A DNA stretch of 64,000 nt from Yamadazyma tenuis. Taxonomy: Eukaryota > Ascomycota > Pichiomycetes > Serinales > Debaryomycetaceae. Below are positions 10,159-20,402 of the stretch, piece after piece; positions within the stretch are counted from its first letter, which is position 1, and every line of letters begins with the position of its first letter. The translations under genes were made by a program, and so were the position numbers. Under the pieces are notes generated by a model. The model was not told the DNA's origin. It saw only the letters and a list, made by a program, of their open reading frames with translations, and ran no database searches. The stretch covers positions 2,046,001 to 2,110,000 of the forward strand of contig NC_089462.1 of the NCBI RefSeq assembly GCF_029203305.1, read 5' to 3'.

Positions 10159-11285
10159 GGTTATTGAGTGATGGAATATAGGATTTGCACTTCAGTATAT
10201 ATAGACATTTTCGCAGCCAGGCGCCAGCCGAATAACTGAGTCACTCGGTAAAAAGGCCCAAACAGGAAAGCGGGAATAAGACTCACGCGCGGTGAACAGA
10301 GCCTGGCATCGTAGGGCACCAGCAACAAAGTGAGGGTGCACAAAAATGCCATCGCACTACGCCTGGATAGACCAATCTCGCACCCCTAAATGTATTTAGT
10401 TAATTTATTAGACATGATCAGCCATGTGCCTTGGTGAAGTTTTCCAAGCATTGGGCTGGTTAGATTGGAACCTAATATCAGTATTATGTCCCTAAAAGTC
10501 TAATATCTACTGAACGACAACTAGGTAAATTTCCTTCTTTTTTGCAGCCACTTTCGTACAGAAACGTACCTGTATCGTTTCCCAGTAGGAAGCTTTAATA
10601 CATACCATAGCTCATTGGCCCTTCATTATACTTTTCTATATACGTATTTACTAACTATTAATTAGTACTATTAGAATGACATCGATCAAACAAAAGTGGT
10701 CTTCGGCTGGAAGATTTAGGTTTAGACGTCCAGATGAAATGGAATCCTTGAACCTTTGTTTCACAATTCCTATCTTATCCAAACTTTCGATTCATTAATT
10801 AGATAGAAATATCATTACAGTAAAATTTTCAGATTCAGTGGTGAGGATGCTTTTACTCTTCTCTTTGTGATGATACGATCGCGAACCCCGTTGGTTTTGA
10901 TAAGTATCGGTCCTGGCACTATGTTCTCTATATATCGATTACTCGAGGGAAATCAAGAGTTATTAGCATATTTATGCTATGATTGTTATTCCAACTTGAG
11001 GGGGACCCTGATAGGAGACACTAAATCAAATCGTATGCTTGTACTAGAGGAGCTAGAAATTAATGAAACGGTGAGATTATCTATGTCACTGAACTTCTTG
11101 CTTTGGAAGCCTTACAATCTCCTTTATTCAGTGTAGTTCTCATATTTAATTTTTGCACTCCCTTTTCTTGAGCCTTCTTACCTGATCTCCCTCAACTCCT
11201 AATTTGCAGCAAATATTCAAGACATATCATAGGTCAACGGGCCTTGTCACTTTCTTCACAAATAGTTTGCTGGTTGCTTGAGTGT

Positions 11286-11315
11286 TCAGCATACTTTACG
11301 TCAGCATACTTTACG
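11286..11315. repeat. 15-bp tandem duplication
   Basis: TCAGCATACTTTACG occurs twice directly adjacent with no mismatch, inside the non-coding region between DUF866 copy A and the flocculin. Confidence 0.8.
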
Positions 11316-12250
11316 AAGGGGTGTGTAACTTTGTCTTACACCACGGAGAAAATATTCTAGCTCATACACATTCAGAAACCTGTGTTCTACCGACTCATCC
11401 CTTTGTAGCTAGTTCCAGTTTGCATTCGAGTGCCTATGACCAAAATTTAGAGAAACATGTGTTATCATTCTACATGATCGCTCGGATTTAACATGCCAAA
11501 GATTTTCCAATGGAAGCACTGGTAATAACCAGATACAGAACGAATGTTATACGTCCTCAGTCTTCTTGGTTTGTCAAATGCGAAGGAGGTTAGGGAGTTA
11601 TCTAGAAAGAAAAAACAGTCACAGTCAAGTTGGATACTGGCGTCTTCCAATGAAAGAACGGAATGTTTTCCCACTTTCTTTTTGATACTTTCTGATTACA
11701 TTGTCCATTCATGCACAAGGCCGGCCCCAGTTATAGTGCTTGCATAAGCTCGCACTAGACAGACGCGGTGCATCTTCTTATATGCCATACAATATCCGAA
11801 AATTATTAGGTAACAAAGTGCCATTTCAACGCCTTGGAAAACGTAAGCCTGAAGGGGTTTTGGATTACCACAATACGTCATAATGGAAGATATCCTCTTA
11901 TCATAATGAATATTAATTTTCCAAGTACCCTCCAAGGATCTTCAAATTACAAATACCTGTTCCTTGCCTGGGGGATTCAAAGCTCCGTCCACAAGTCACT
12001 CAGGTTTTGTATCCCTTGAGGTACCATCCTGACGGAATGTTACGGAATCTTCGGCATAGGTGTTGAGGAATTTTTAGTAGACAAGAAAAATATCTTGTCA
12101 ACAAGACTCAAATAAAAAAGAGTACATATAAGTTAGGTTGCGAAACTTCCCAAAACGGGAGAAACAACCAGATTATTTTCCTGGGTATCTAAAAATGGGA
12201 CAGCCTTTCAAGTATATCACCTTTAATTGGTATTATGTTAGTATGAGATG

Positions 12251-12293
12251 AGATCAAAAGAAGACCAAAAGGAGACCAAAAGGAGACCAACGG
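12251..12293. repeat. 11-bp short tandem repeat
   Basis: AGACCAAAAGG-like units (agatcaaaaga, agaccaaaagg, agaccaaaagg, agaccaacgg) lie head to tail in the flocculin upstream region. Confidence 0.7.
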
Positions 12294-13708
12294 TGCCTAC
12301 TCATTAATTTTGTCTGATTGTGCGATTTCACAATGCACATACATACACCTCGATAAAAACTCAAGTGACGCTCAGCTATGGTGCTCGTTCAACAAAGCTA
12401 GCCTCAATCACTGGCCTAAGCATCAAATATTTATGGGTTGTCTTGATGGTATTCCTGTTTGGTAGATACGAAAGTAGCAGAAGCAAAAAACCCATTGGTG
12501 TTTGAGAACAAGACACGCAGATACGACAAATGATGATATATTAAACAATATGACGACATTACCTCTTTGAGCACTCGGTCCAGCTCGACAGTGTCCCAAA
12601 GTCATGACATTTTGGGGTGATAAACAATGTCTATTGTCCAATTGCCTGAATAGTCCAATCGACTTATTATCCGTTAGACCAGCAGTGGCCCAAACCAAAA
12701 TCTGCAGATGCTTTGTGCGGTATTCTCGGATCGGGAAACTGTTTGAATATGTAAATTATCATCGTTATCATTTCCATTCCATTTCTGACTGATGTTTTTC
12801 TGAATCCCTGTCTTTATTTGCAACACCTGTGGGACAAAACTGCCAATGAACTTTTGAGTGGTCCTGATCTAAGAAGTGGGAAATTGCTGGTGAAGTCTTA
12901 TACAGTTCTTGTCCAATGAAAATCTTAAAATTACGGACTCAGATTCTTTCTCGAGTGTTTCTAACTATAAACTGCTTAGGTAAACCAAGTTTGGGTACGA
13001 AAACGAAATGGATCTGATTGGGAACAACTGAGGGGCTCTAAAATAAGCTAATTGTCTATTCTCAAGCTTTTATGGTTGGCATAATCCAACTTACCCTTTT
13101 AAGGTCCCTTGTGGACAATAGCAGGATGCGGATACTATGTTGATTACTCTAGTCAGCCTTTTTACCAGCCCCTATTCCAAATATAGTATTTCTTTGTTAA
13201 TCCAAGTACAATAGGACAGCATTTCAATACTGTATTTAGGAGCTCTTTGGTAGTTTCGCTCTTCCTTTTCTTATTCTGAACTCTCTCAATTACCTGAGTA
13301 GGACACCTTGTCTTCTTCAGAGGAGTATATTGTGGCACAACTTTTATTGTCTTTCCTTTAACGGCTCAAGAATCCCTCATTTTTAATCATGTATATTATA
13401 TGCTTACAGAACTAGAAGGTATTGGAATTTGGAACCATCTTTATTTCATTATTTTTACAAATGAAGGCACATTTGAGGCAAGCAATCTTCAAAACTAGGA
13501 AATTACTTTGTACGAGTAGCATTCACTTGACATGCTTAATTGTCAGCTAAAGAGTATATGAAATGCTCTTTCTGGTATCGTTTACTTTCAGCAACCTATC
13601 GGTACCAACTAGTAGTATTTGGTTCATTCTGGGAGATGATGTAAATACTGGGATGATAAAATGTTATAAGTAGAAGATCTTCCGACAGTAAAAAACAATA
13701 CAAAAACG

Positions 13709-16700
13709 ATGAAATTACAATATTGTATACCGCTTTTATTCTTCGTCTTCAAGGTTATAGCCAGTAGTTGTACTCCCTACAATATTCTGGATGGACTTCG
13801 AGTGGATTATTACGACAACTTGAAGAATAGAACAGAAGTATTAAGTGGAAGTACAAATGATACAGCCGCACTTGAAGCTTACGTTAAGACGATAGATGGG
13901 TTGACGCCTGATGATACTGTTTATGGTGTTACTAACATTAACTTCACAATTTTGTCTAACGGAAAGGTTATTTATCCTGTTTACGGGAGAAATACAACAA
14001 TTAATAATTTTGGATTGAAGCTCTCGGGATATTTTTATGCCCCTACGTCAGGAACATATACAGTTACATTAGGTCGCATTGATGATGCATTTAGTATCAA
14101 TCTTCAAGAAGCTACAGATTGTTGTACTCCTCCTCAAGATAGTGACGGGATTGGCTTTTTTTATAACAATGGAGAGGGCACTAGCTACAACGTAACCTTG
14201 GAAGGAGGAGAATACTACCCAATCAAGATGATTTATTATGATAGCCCTGGAACAGGATACCTTCAATTGGGGATCAAGTATCCAGATGGATCTTATCATT
14301 CTTCTGATATTGGATGGTATTATAGTGTTGGAGATGACTATGTGTGTTCCACTACAACTATCCCCTACACGGGATCAGTAACGAAGACTATTACTTCAGA
14401 GAATTCGAAAAGTTCTTTAGAAGTATTTGTCGAAGTCCCTGAAAGTACAACGACCACTACTGAGCCATGGACTGGTTCGGTACCCACTACTATTACTATC
14501 TACCCAACTAACCCAAGTGATCCTGTGACTGTTGACATCAAGACTCCTGAATCTACTACCACCACCACTGAGGTATGGACAGGTTCGGAACCTACTACTA
14601 TTACCATCTACCCATCCAATCCAAGTGATCCTGTAACGGTTGAAGTCAAGACTCCAGAATCGACAACCACTACTACCGAAGTATGGACAGGTTCGGAACC
14701 TACTACTATTACCATCTACCCATCCAATCCAAGTGATCCTGTAACTCTTGAAGTCAAGACTCCTGAATCGACAACCACCACCACTGAGGTATGGACGGGT
14801 TCGGAACCTACTACTATTACCATCTACCCATCCAATCCAAGTGATCCTGTAACGGTTGAAGTCAAGACTCCAGAATCGACAACCACTACTACCGAAGTAT
14901 GGACGGGTTCGGAACCTACTACTATTACCATCTACCCATCCAATCCAAGTGATCCTGTAACTCTTGAAATCAAGACTCCAGAATCGACAACCACCACCAC
15001 TAGTCCCGGATCTATTGACACAACCTTCACCTTAACTCCTTCAAATCCAAGTGACCCAGTGACTGTTGTTGTTGAGACAAGTCCAACTTCATCAAGTCCT
15101 ATTTCTTCAAGTCCTACTTCTCCAAGCCCTACTTCATCGAGTCCTACTTCAAGTGCGCTAAGCCTGTCGTTTCACTGGTTGAATTCAAGTACTCCAATAT
15201 CATCTTCAAGTACTCGTTCATCCACAGTTCCATTTTCGAGTGTTCCTTCTAGTCCAGTGCCATCTTCGAGTGTTGCTTCACCTTCTAGTCTAGTACCATC
15301 TTCAAATGGTGCTTCACCTTCTAGTGCAGTCCCATCTAGTGCAGTCCCATCTAGTGCAGTCCCATCTAGTGCAGTCCCATCTAGTGCAGTCCCATCTAGT
15401 GCAGTCCCATCTAGTGCAGTCCCATCTAGTGCAGTCCCATCTAGTGCAGTCCCATCTAGTGCAGTCCCATCTAGTGCAGTCCCATCTAGTGCAGTCCCAT
15501 CTAGTGTAGCACTTTCTAGTCCAGCACGAATTAGTTCAGAACCTTCAGGAAGTGTTGTCACTATTACCACCCCATGGACTGGCTCTGTTACATCAACTTA
15601 TACTACCACAGGAACTGATGGTAAAACAACTGTTGTTATCGATACACCGGTACCTACCATCACTACTCCATGGACTGGCTCTGTTACATCAACTTATACC
15701 ACAACTGGAACTGATGGTAAACCAACTGCCGTTGTTGAAACACCTGCTTCTGTCTTCACCATTACCACCCCATGGACTGGCTCTGTTACATCAACTTATA
15801 CTACCACAGGAACTGATGGTAAAACAACTGTTGTTATCGATACACCGGTACCTACCATCACTACCCCATGGACTGGCTCTGTTACTTCAACTTACACAAC
15901 AACTGGAACCGATGGTAAACCAACTGCAGTTGTTGAAACACCTGCTTCTGTTTTCACCATTACTACCCCTTGGACCGGTTCTGTTACATCCACTTACACT
16001 ACTACAGGACCAGATGGTAAACCAACTGTTGTTATCGATACACCGGTACCTACCATCACTACCCCATGGACTGGCTCTGTTACTTCAACTTACACAACAA
16101 CTGGAACCGATGGTAAACCAACTGCAGTTGTTGAGACTCCAGTAGCACACACAACTACTCCATGGACTGGTTCATTCACTTCAACCTATACCACAACTGG
16201 GACCGATGGTAAGCCAACTGTAGTTGTCGAAACTCCAGAACCAACTATCACTACCCCATGGACCGGTTCAACTACATCCACTTATACAACAACCGGAGCC
16301 GATGGTAAACCAACTGTGGTCGTTGAAACTCCAGAGCCTCACGTCACTATTCCATGGACTGGTTCATTCACTTCAACTTATACCACGACTGGTGTGGATG
16401 GTCAACCAACCGTGGTTGTCGAAACACCAGTACCAGTTGTCACCGAAAAAGATGTAACCACTGTCATCTTGCCATGTACCTGCAAGGAGCCTTCTACTAC
16501 CACAACAACTGGTGATAATGGTAAGCAGACGGTTGTCTGTAACATCCCACACTCATTAGTGTCCACTGTGGTGGTCACCGAGCCATGTACTAATAATGCT
16601 GGAGATGTTACCGTTACGACCTATACAACGTTCACTGTCGCTGCTGCCGTGACTGCTAACCCTGCTGAAACCGTTGCTCCAACTGGTGCTAAAGGTAGTG

Positions 16701-16846
16701 GTTCTGGAGCTGCACCTGAAGCAGCTTCTGCCGGCAATGGCTCTGACACTTCACCACAAGAAGTCTCTACTTACGAGGCTATGAGTTCAAAGAACACATA
16801 CACATTCTTGGCTGTGTTATCTGCACTTTTGTGGATATCATTTTGA
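13709..16846 (+). CDS. GPI-anchored flocculin/adhesin with PA14/GLEYA lectin-like domain
   Basis: This is a 1045-residue cell-wall protein. The signal peptide is residues 1-19 (CIPLLFFVFKVIAS). A PA14/GLEYA-type domain (about 20-215) contains two adjacent aspartates, D125-D126 in GRIDDAF. These match the cis-DD calcium and sugar site of Flo and Epa adhesins. Paired cysteines C138-C139 follow. Next come five 36-aa Thr-rich repeats with a degenerate sixth (about 247-455), a Ser/Pro block with twelve perfect AVPSS units (about 540-600), and nine 31-34-aa flocculin repeats (TTPWTGSVTSTYTTTG type, about 622-915). A Cys-containing module (CTCKEP, VTEPCTNN) and a hydrophobic GPI signal (FLAVLSALLWISF) close the protein. 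It probably mediates cell-cell or surface adhesion; the ligand is unknown. It lies alone in a gene-poor island. Repeat number is likely to vary between strains. Confidence 0.9.
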   Translation: MKLQYCIPLLFFVFKVIASSCTPYNILDGLRVDYYDNLKNRTEVLSGSTNDTAALEAYVKTIDGLTPDDTVYGVTNINFTILSNGKVIYPVYGRNTTINNFGLKLSGYFYAPTSGTYTVTLGRIDDAFSINLQEATDCCTPPQDSDGIGFFYNNGEGTSYNVTLEGGEYYPIKMIYYDSPGTGYLQLGIKYPDGSYHSSDIGWYYSVGDDYVCSTTTIPYTGSVTKTITSENSKSSLEVFVEVPESTTTTTEPWTGSVPTTITIYPTNPSDPVTVDIKTPESTTTTTEVWTGSEPTTITIYPSNPSDPVTVEVKTPESTTTTTEVWTGSEPTTITIYPSNPSDPVTLEVKTPESTTTTTEVWTGSEPTTITIYPSNPSDPVTVEVKTPESTTTTTEVWTGSEPTTITIYPSNPSDPVTLEIKTPESTTTTTSPGSIDTTFTLTPSNPSDPVTVVVETSPTSSSPISSSPTSPSPTSSSPTSSALSLSFHWLNSSTPISSSSTRSSTVPFSSVPSSPVPSSSVASPSSLVPSSNGASPSSAVPSSAVPSSAVPSSAVPSSAVPSSAVPSSAVPSSAVPSSAVPSSAVPSSAVPSSAVPSSVALSSPARISSEPSGSVVTITTPWTGSVTSTYTTTGTDGKTTVVIDTPVPTITTPWTGSVTSTYTTTGTDGKPTAVVETPASVFTITTPWTGSVTSTYTTTGTDGKTTVVIDTPVPTITTPWTGSVTSTYTTTGTDGKPTAVVETPASVFTITTPWTGSVTSTYTTTGPDGKPTVVIDTPVPTITTPWTGSVTSTYTTTGTDGKPTAVVETPVAHTTTPWTGSFTSTYTTTGTDGKPTVVVETPEPTITTPWTGSTTSTYTTTGADGKPTVVVETPEPHVTIPWTGSFTSTYTTTGVDGQPTVVVETPVPVVTEKDVTTVILPCTCKEPSTTTTTGDNGKQTVVCNIPHSLVSTVVVTEPCTNNAGDVTVTTYTTFTVAAAVTANPAETVAPTGAKGSGSGAAPEAASAGNGSDTSPQEVSTYEAMSSKNTYTFLAVLSALLWISF
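14447..15080 (+). repeat. 108-bp tandem repeats (flocculin block A)
   Basis: Five near-identical 108-bp units encode 36 residues each (core EVWTGSEPTTITIYPSNPSDP), followed by a degenerate sixth. The DNA of the inner copies is almost identical, including synonymous sites, suggesting recent expansion or homogenisation. Confidence 0.9.
15326..15505 (+). repeat. Twelve perfect 15-bp tandem repeats (flocculin block B)
   Basis: The unit GCAGTCCCATCTAGT is repeated 12 times without a mismatch and encodes AVPSS. A diverged copy follows (GTAGCACTTTCTAGT). Because 15 is a multiple of three, all other frames stay open and give long false ORFs on both strands. Confidence 0.97.
15559..16440 (+). repeat. 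Nine flocculin repeats (block C)
   Basis: Nine units of 31-34 codons share the core PWTGS.TSTYTTTG.DGKPT.V. Units 1-6 alternate two endings (VVIDTPVP and VVETPASVF or a variant), so they form three copies of a roughly 200-bp two-unit block. Units 7-9 are more varied. Confidence 0.9.
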
Positions 16847-18378
16847 ATCAATCCAATGGAACCTGGGCGCGATTCTTATATTCTAATTTTGACAGAATGT
16901 CCTTAGTGAGTAACATTTGATTAGCTTTATCAGTGTTTGGACTTTTATATATTCTCAACGATTTTTCTTTCGCTTGCCATCATTTGGTACTATATTAATA
17001 AATGTTTTGTGGTGTAAGCAATTTGCTACGAAAATGATCGTGGGTGCCTTTAGGAGTAAAGTGATATGAACAATTGGCCTGCAAAATTTCGCGAGCATTC
17101 GCAGCTATCAATACCTGACTTTTAAATAATACTTTTTATAGCAGAAGATTACTGTAGTACGCAAAACTCACGTCTGTGTTTATGTGAGCTTTGAGTTTCC
17201 GAACATTTGAAAGTACATTGTAGAAAGTAACGTATACGTACAGTGCACTATAAAGTTTGAAAATATGGGTGGTTTGCTAGAGTATTAAGGGTCATGGGAC
17301 CAAAGGAGTTACTTAAGATATTAGAACTTAAAATCACAACATTCTGGTGAAAGCTTGTTAGTTTATACAACTAATCTAACAGTAGCTGGTAAATAGAGAA
17401 AATAGCAGTACCCTTGCTCCATTTCACTTCTCGTGTTCCTAGAAAGAAGAATAGTGTTCTTTAAGTTTCGGTTGCCATATTCAGCGCGAGCCCTGCATGC
17501 TGAAATTCATCGATTTTGCAACCTCGCTTGAAGTCAATTTAGATATACCTCTGATTGCCCTCTATTCCTACTTCATCAACTATAAACAACAACTTACAGC
17601 TGGTATGGAAAATGCATGCAAAATGCACGTTTCGGAACAATATCAATGACTTGGTGCTCCGCTCCTCCTCGATATTTCCAATCTCTGAAGACTTTGAAAT
17701 TTGTCACAGAGGTGTTGCGTAAAGTTTGACTACAGCGAGAGTTCCATGCTCCTAACTGCAAACTGAAAATTCATGAGCCAATAATATGAACAAGAAAAAC
17801 CGATATTGTTGCCTTTAAAGGACATATTGCCGTCTTCCTGTACAGCAAAATATTAATCAGTAGATATGGCTTTCTTTAAGAAATAGTCAAGGTCCTTGTG
17901 AATGTTCCAGAGTTGATCCCAATCACCCAATCAAATACTATGTGAGTTATATTTATGAGAGAGTTAATAGTGGTGATATTGCTGATCTCTATATTCTGTA
18001 TCAGTGAGGTGGCTGCTGCTGTTGCACCAAATTCTGGAATCGAGGAATTTACTTTGGCTGCGAGGACAACTTTTTAAAACAGTTTGGAAGAAGCTACACT
18101 TCTACAATTCTAGCATTGTCAAGTAATAGTATACTGTTATGAAGATCCTTTTTCATTCAAATCTGAAGACTAAAAAGGCATTGTTCCTCTACTCATAACA
18201 CAAACCAAGTATTTGCACAGAAAACCTCGGAAACCATGGTTTTGATTAAGATGAATGAAGTAGGTGATACCATAATAATCTAAAAGCTACTCATTCAGAC
18301 TACAGCTTCCAACTCAAAAAGCCTCAATTCCCTAGATTACTCTGCATGCTGTCACTTTTTACCTCTATTCACTATAAA
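16847..18378. other. 1.5-kb gene-poor stretch downstream of the flocculin
   Basis: The stretch is AT-rich with stops in all frames. Apart from the 40-codon signal-peptide-like frame at 17955-18077 I see no gene, RNA or repeat that I can support. Confidence 0.6.
17955..18077 (+). CDS. Possible short secreted peptide or decayed secreted-protein start
   Basis: An ATG opens a 40-codon frame with a textbook signal-peptide profile: charged MRE, hydrophobic core LIVVILLISIFCI, then SEVAAAVAP with a likely cleavage after AAA. It continues NSGIEEFTLAARTTF and stops. After the stop, another frame (DNFLKQFGRSYTSTILAL) stays open for about 25 codons, so this may be the frameshifted remnant of a longer secreted protein. 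I recognise no family, and the frame could be chance. Confidence 0.25.
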   Translation: MRELIVVILLISIFCISEVAAAVAPNSGIEEFTLAARTTF

Positions 18379-18867
18379 CTACAAACGCACTATGCTCCAC
18401 AGAATCTCGGTGACGCTCACCTCCTCACCAGCGTTATCGTCGTAGTCGTACCATTCTCCCTCCGAGAGATCTATCTCCGTGAACTTAGTAGGCGAATCCT
18501 CTCCCTCACAAGCAAAAAAGCCATCGGGAATAAATTCATTGAAATCAAGTCCTCTAGCATCGATCGTCAAAATCGTAACGGGTTTCCCATTTGTGTCAGG
18601 TGTACAAACAGTTCCGGTGGGTTCAATGGCGGCAGAGTGCTCTGATTTGCACAGCTTACACCGGAACACAAAACTGGCTTCTCCTCTGGAGCCTGATATT
18701 TCGTGGGTCTCAAATCGGTTGATGGTCACTGGTTTGGCATGGACTTCCCGGCACTTTGTACACTCTATCGTGAAAGTATATTCAAAAGGCGACTCAGGCG
18801 TGTCTTGCGGATGGAGTCCCGTGACGCCAGCGAGTTCAGCAGTGATTTTTAATGCAAATTTCACCAT
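18379..18867 (-). CDS. DUF866 (CXXC zinc-binding, YCR090C-like) protein, canonical copy B
   Basis: This 162-residue DUF866 protein keeps both zinc CxxC pairs, ECTKCRE (about residues 35-41) and RCKLCKS (about 68-74). It also keeps the typical NRFETHEISGSRGEASFVF stretch and a C-terminal EGEWYDYDDNAGEEVSVTEI. Human CZIB (C1orf123) and yeast YCR090C are the familiar relatives; their biochemical role is not established. It is head-to-head with the YIA6-type carrier, with 285 bp between the ATGs. It appears to be the standard orthologue, while copy A at 9622-10158 is the diverged one. Confidence 0.87.
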   Translation of the reverse strand: MVKFALKITAELAGVTGLHPQDTPESPFEYTFTIECTKCREVHAKPVTINRFETHEISGSRGEASFVFRCKLCKSEHSAAIEPTGTVCTPDTNGKPVTILTIDARGLDFNEFIPDGFFACEGEDSPTKFTEIDLSEGEWYDYDDNAGEEVSVTEILWSIVRL

Positions 18868-19152
18868 TAGCTAACTGGTACAACGAGGCAAATTGGGTTT
18901 TTGTACGACCTTCTCTGACTCGCGCGCTCGCTCGCTCGCTGCTGCCATTTGTATCCGATCCCAATCAAATGTTTTCTCAGGACCTGTTAACCGGCTTATT
19001 CGAAAAACTTAAAAATCCGCCCATTTCAAGGACTATATACTCCTTCTAGCACAAACCCCAGTCCTTGAAATATAGGATCTCTTTTTTGTTCCCTTCTCCC
19101 GCGTGGCTTGTGAGACTTTCACTTGATTGCTTACTAACTGGCACTTTTGCAA

Positions 19153-20268
19153 ATGCAATCAACACCAATACGAACAGATACAGAGAATGATGTCTCCGGT
19201 CACAAAGACTTCTCAGACGTGGTACAAGGTGAGGATTACGAAATACGGCAGTCGGTCGAGGCCATCTTTCCGGTGAAGCATAAGATTCAAGCTCTTGGAG
19301 ATTATAAACCTCCCACGGTGATGAGCAAACTATCAGCAAACCAATTGGTAATGATAGCGGGCGCCTCGTCCGGGTTCCTCGCGGGGGTGGCGGTCTGCCC
19401 GTTGGATGTGGCCAAGACCCGGGCCCAGGCTCAAGGTGCCTTTGGGAATCAGAAGACCCAGATAATGAGAGGATACGTGGATACCTTCAGAACCATTGTG
19501 CGAGATGAAGGATTCAAGGGACTTTACCGAGGCGTGGTTCCCATAACCGTGGGATATCTCCCCACATGGATGATCTACTTTACTGCATACGAAAGAGCCA
19601 AAGACTTCTATGGCCACTTTTTGAAGGAGAACTTTGGTATCAACGCAACCGGAGTCTCCCACTTTTTCTCGGCTATAACGGCAGGACTGGCTTCGTCGAT
19701 TGCCGTGAATCCCATTTGGGTGGTCAAGACCAGACTAATGATCCAACGGGGGAACCACCAAGCAGCATCCCCAAATGGCACCTACTACACCGGAACCATT
19801 GATGCGTTTCGCAAAATGTACCGCCAAGAGGGATTACGGGTGTTCTACAGCGGACTTGTGCCTTCATTGTTTGGACTTCTTCACGTGGGGATCCATTTCC
19901 CGGTCTACGAATACTTGAAGGAAGTGTTGGGATGTAATAACAAGGACCCTCACAGAATGGCATCTGAGGGCACTTTACTCAAGCTTATCTTCTCATCAAC
20001 TGTTTCTAAAACCACTGCCAGCACCATCACATACCCCCACGAGATTCTCCGGACACGGCTCCAGGTCCAGGACGTGTCGCTGGAGAACCCGAGGAAGAAG
20101 CAACCGTTGAAGCAGATCATCCAGACGATTTATGCCAAAGAGGGACTTCGAGGATTTTATGCTGGGTATGGCATCAACTTGGTGCGGACGTTACCGGCCA
20201 GTGCAGTGACGTTGGTGAGTTTTGAGTATTTCAAAACGTATTTATTAGAGATAAACGGCTACGCATAA
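19153..20268 (+). CDS. YIA6: Mitochondrial NAD+ carrier, Yia6/Yea6 type
   Basis: This 371-residue mitochondrial carrier has three repeats: CPLDVAKTRAQ, NPIWVVKTRLM and YPHEILRTRLQ. Trp in place of the acidic residue in the second signature (NPIWVVK) is characteristic of the NAD+/folate/pyrimidine-nucleotide carrier branch. GYLPTWMIYFTAYE and the long hydrophilic N-terminus (about 65 residues) match Yia6/Yea6, which import NAD+ into the matrix. A folate/FAD carrier is a less likely alternative. The start is the ATG at 19153 (MQSTPIRTD); a TTG two codons earlier is ignored. Confidence 0.85.
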   Translation: MQSTPIRTDTENDVSGHKDFSDVVQGEDYEIRQSVEAIFPVKHKIQALGDYKPPTVMSKLSANQLVMIAGASSGFLAGVAVCPLDVAKTRAQAQGAFGNQKTQIMRGYVDTFRTIVRDEGFKGLYRGVVPITVGYLPTWMIYFTAYERAKDFYGHFLKENFGINATGVSHFFSAITAGLASSIAVNPIWVVKTRLMIQRGNHQAASPNGTYYTGTIDAFRKMYRQEGLRVFYSGLVPSLFGLLHVGIHFPVYEYLKEVLGCNNKDPHRMASEGTLLKLIFSSTVSKTTASTITYPHEILRTRLQVQDVSLENPRKKQPLKQIIQTIYAKEGLRGFYAGYGINLVRTLPASAVTLVSFEYFKTYLLEINGYA

Positions 20269-20402
20269 CGAGGTATTCATTAGAGATTAATCGGTATGTG
20301 TAACCCTGAGATATTATTAGCATGTGTATAGCATTTGTGTAGCATTTAAAGTTATTTTTCAATCCCGCACTTTGTATTTTGATTCGCAAGACTAATCATC
20401 AT

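Larger units (their letters stand above)
10159..13708. other. 3.5-kb gene-free stretch upstream of the flocculin
   Basis: The stretch is AT-rich with stops in all frames. The longest frames are under 100 codons, and I recognise none of them. It holds short local duplications: a 15-bp unit TCAGCATACTTTACG twice in tandem (11286-11315) and an AGACCAAAAGG-type 11-bp unit repeated about three times (12251-12293). Such long upstream regions are common for regulated yeast adhesin genes (compare S. cerevisiae FLO11, whose promoter is about 3 kb). The simplest reading is an extended promoter plus decayed spacer. Confidence 0.6.

Noticed and set aside
10870..11136. 88-codon plus-strand frame in the flocculin upstream region
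   Set aside because: It has no motif, starts and ends without context, and lies in a region with several similar random frames.
15326..15505. Regular short repeats that could be taken for a CRISPR array
   Set aside because: There are no spacers: units are directly adjacent, in frame and coding, in a eukaryotic gene.
15172..15570. 132-codon frame on the minus strand across the flocculin
   Set aside because: It is the reverse of the 15-bp repeat array and its flanks (LDGTALDGTA...), kept open by the multiple-of-three period. It is not a gene.
15306..16457. Long plus-strand frames in the other phases of the flocculin repeats
   Set aside because: Frame-shifted readings of the same repeats, rich in Leu/His/Gln (HLVQSHLVQS). 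Shadows of the real gene.
19100..19180. TACTAAC string just before the YIA6 ATG as an intron branch point
   Set aside because: I found no GTATGT-type donor upstream, and the coding frame from the ATG at 19153 is normal for the family.
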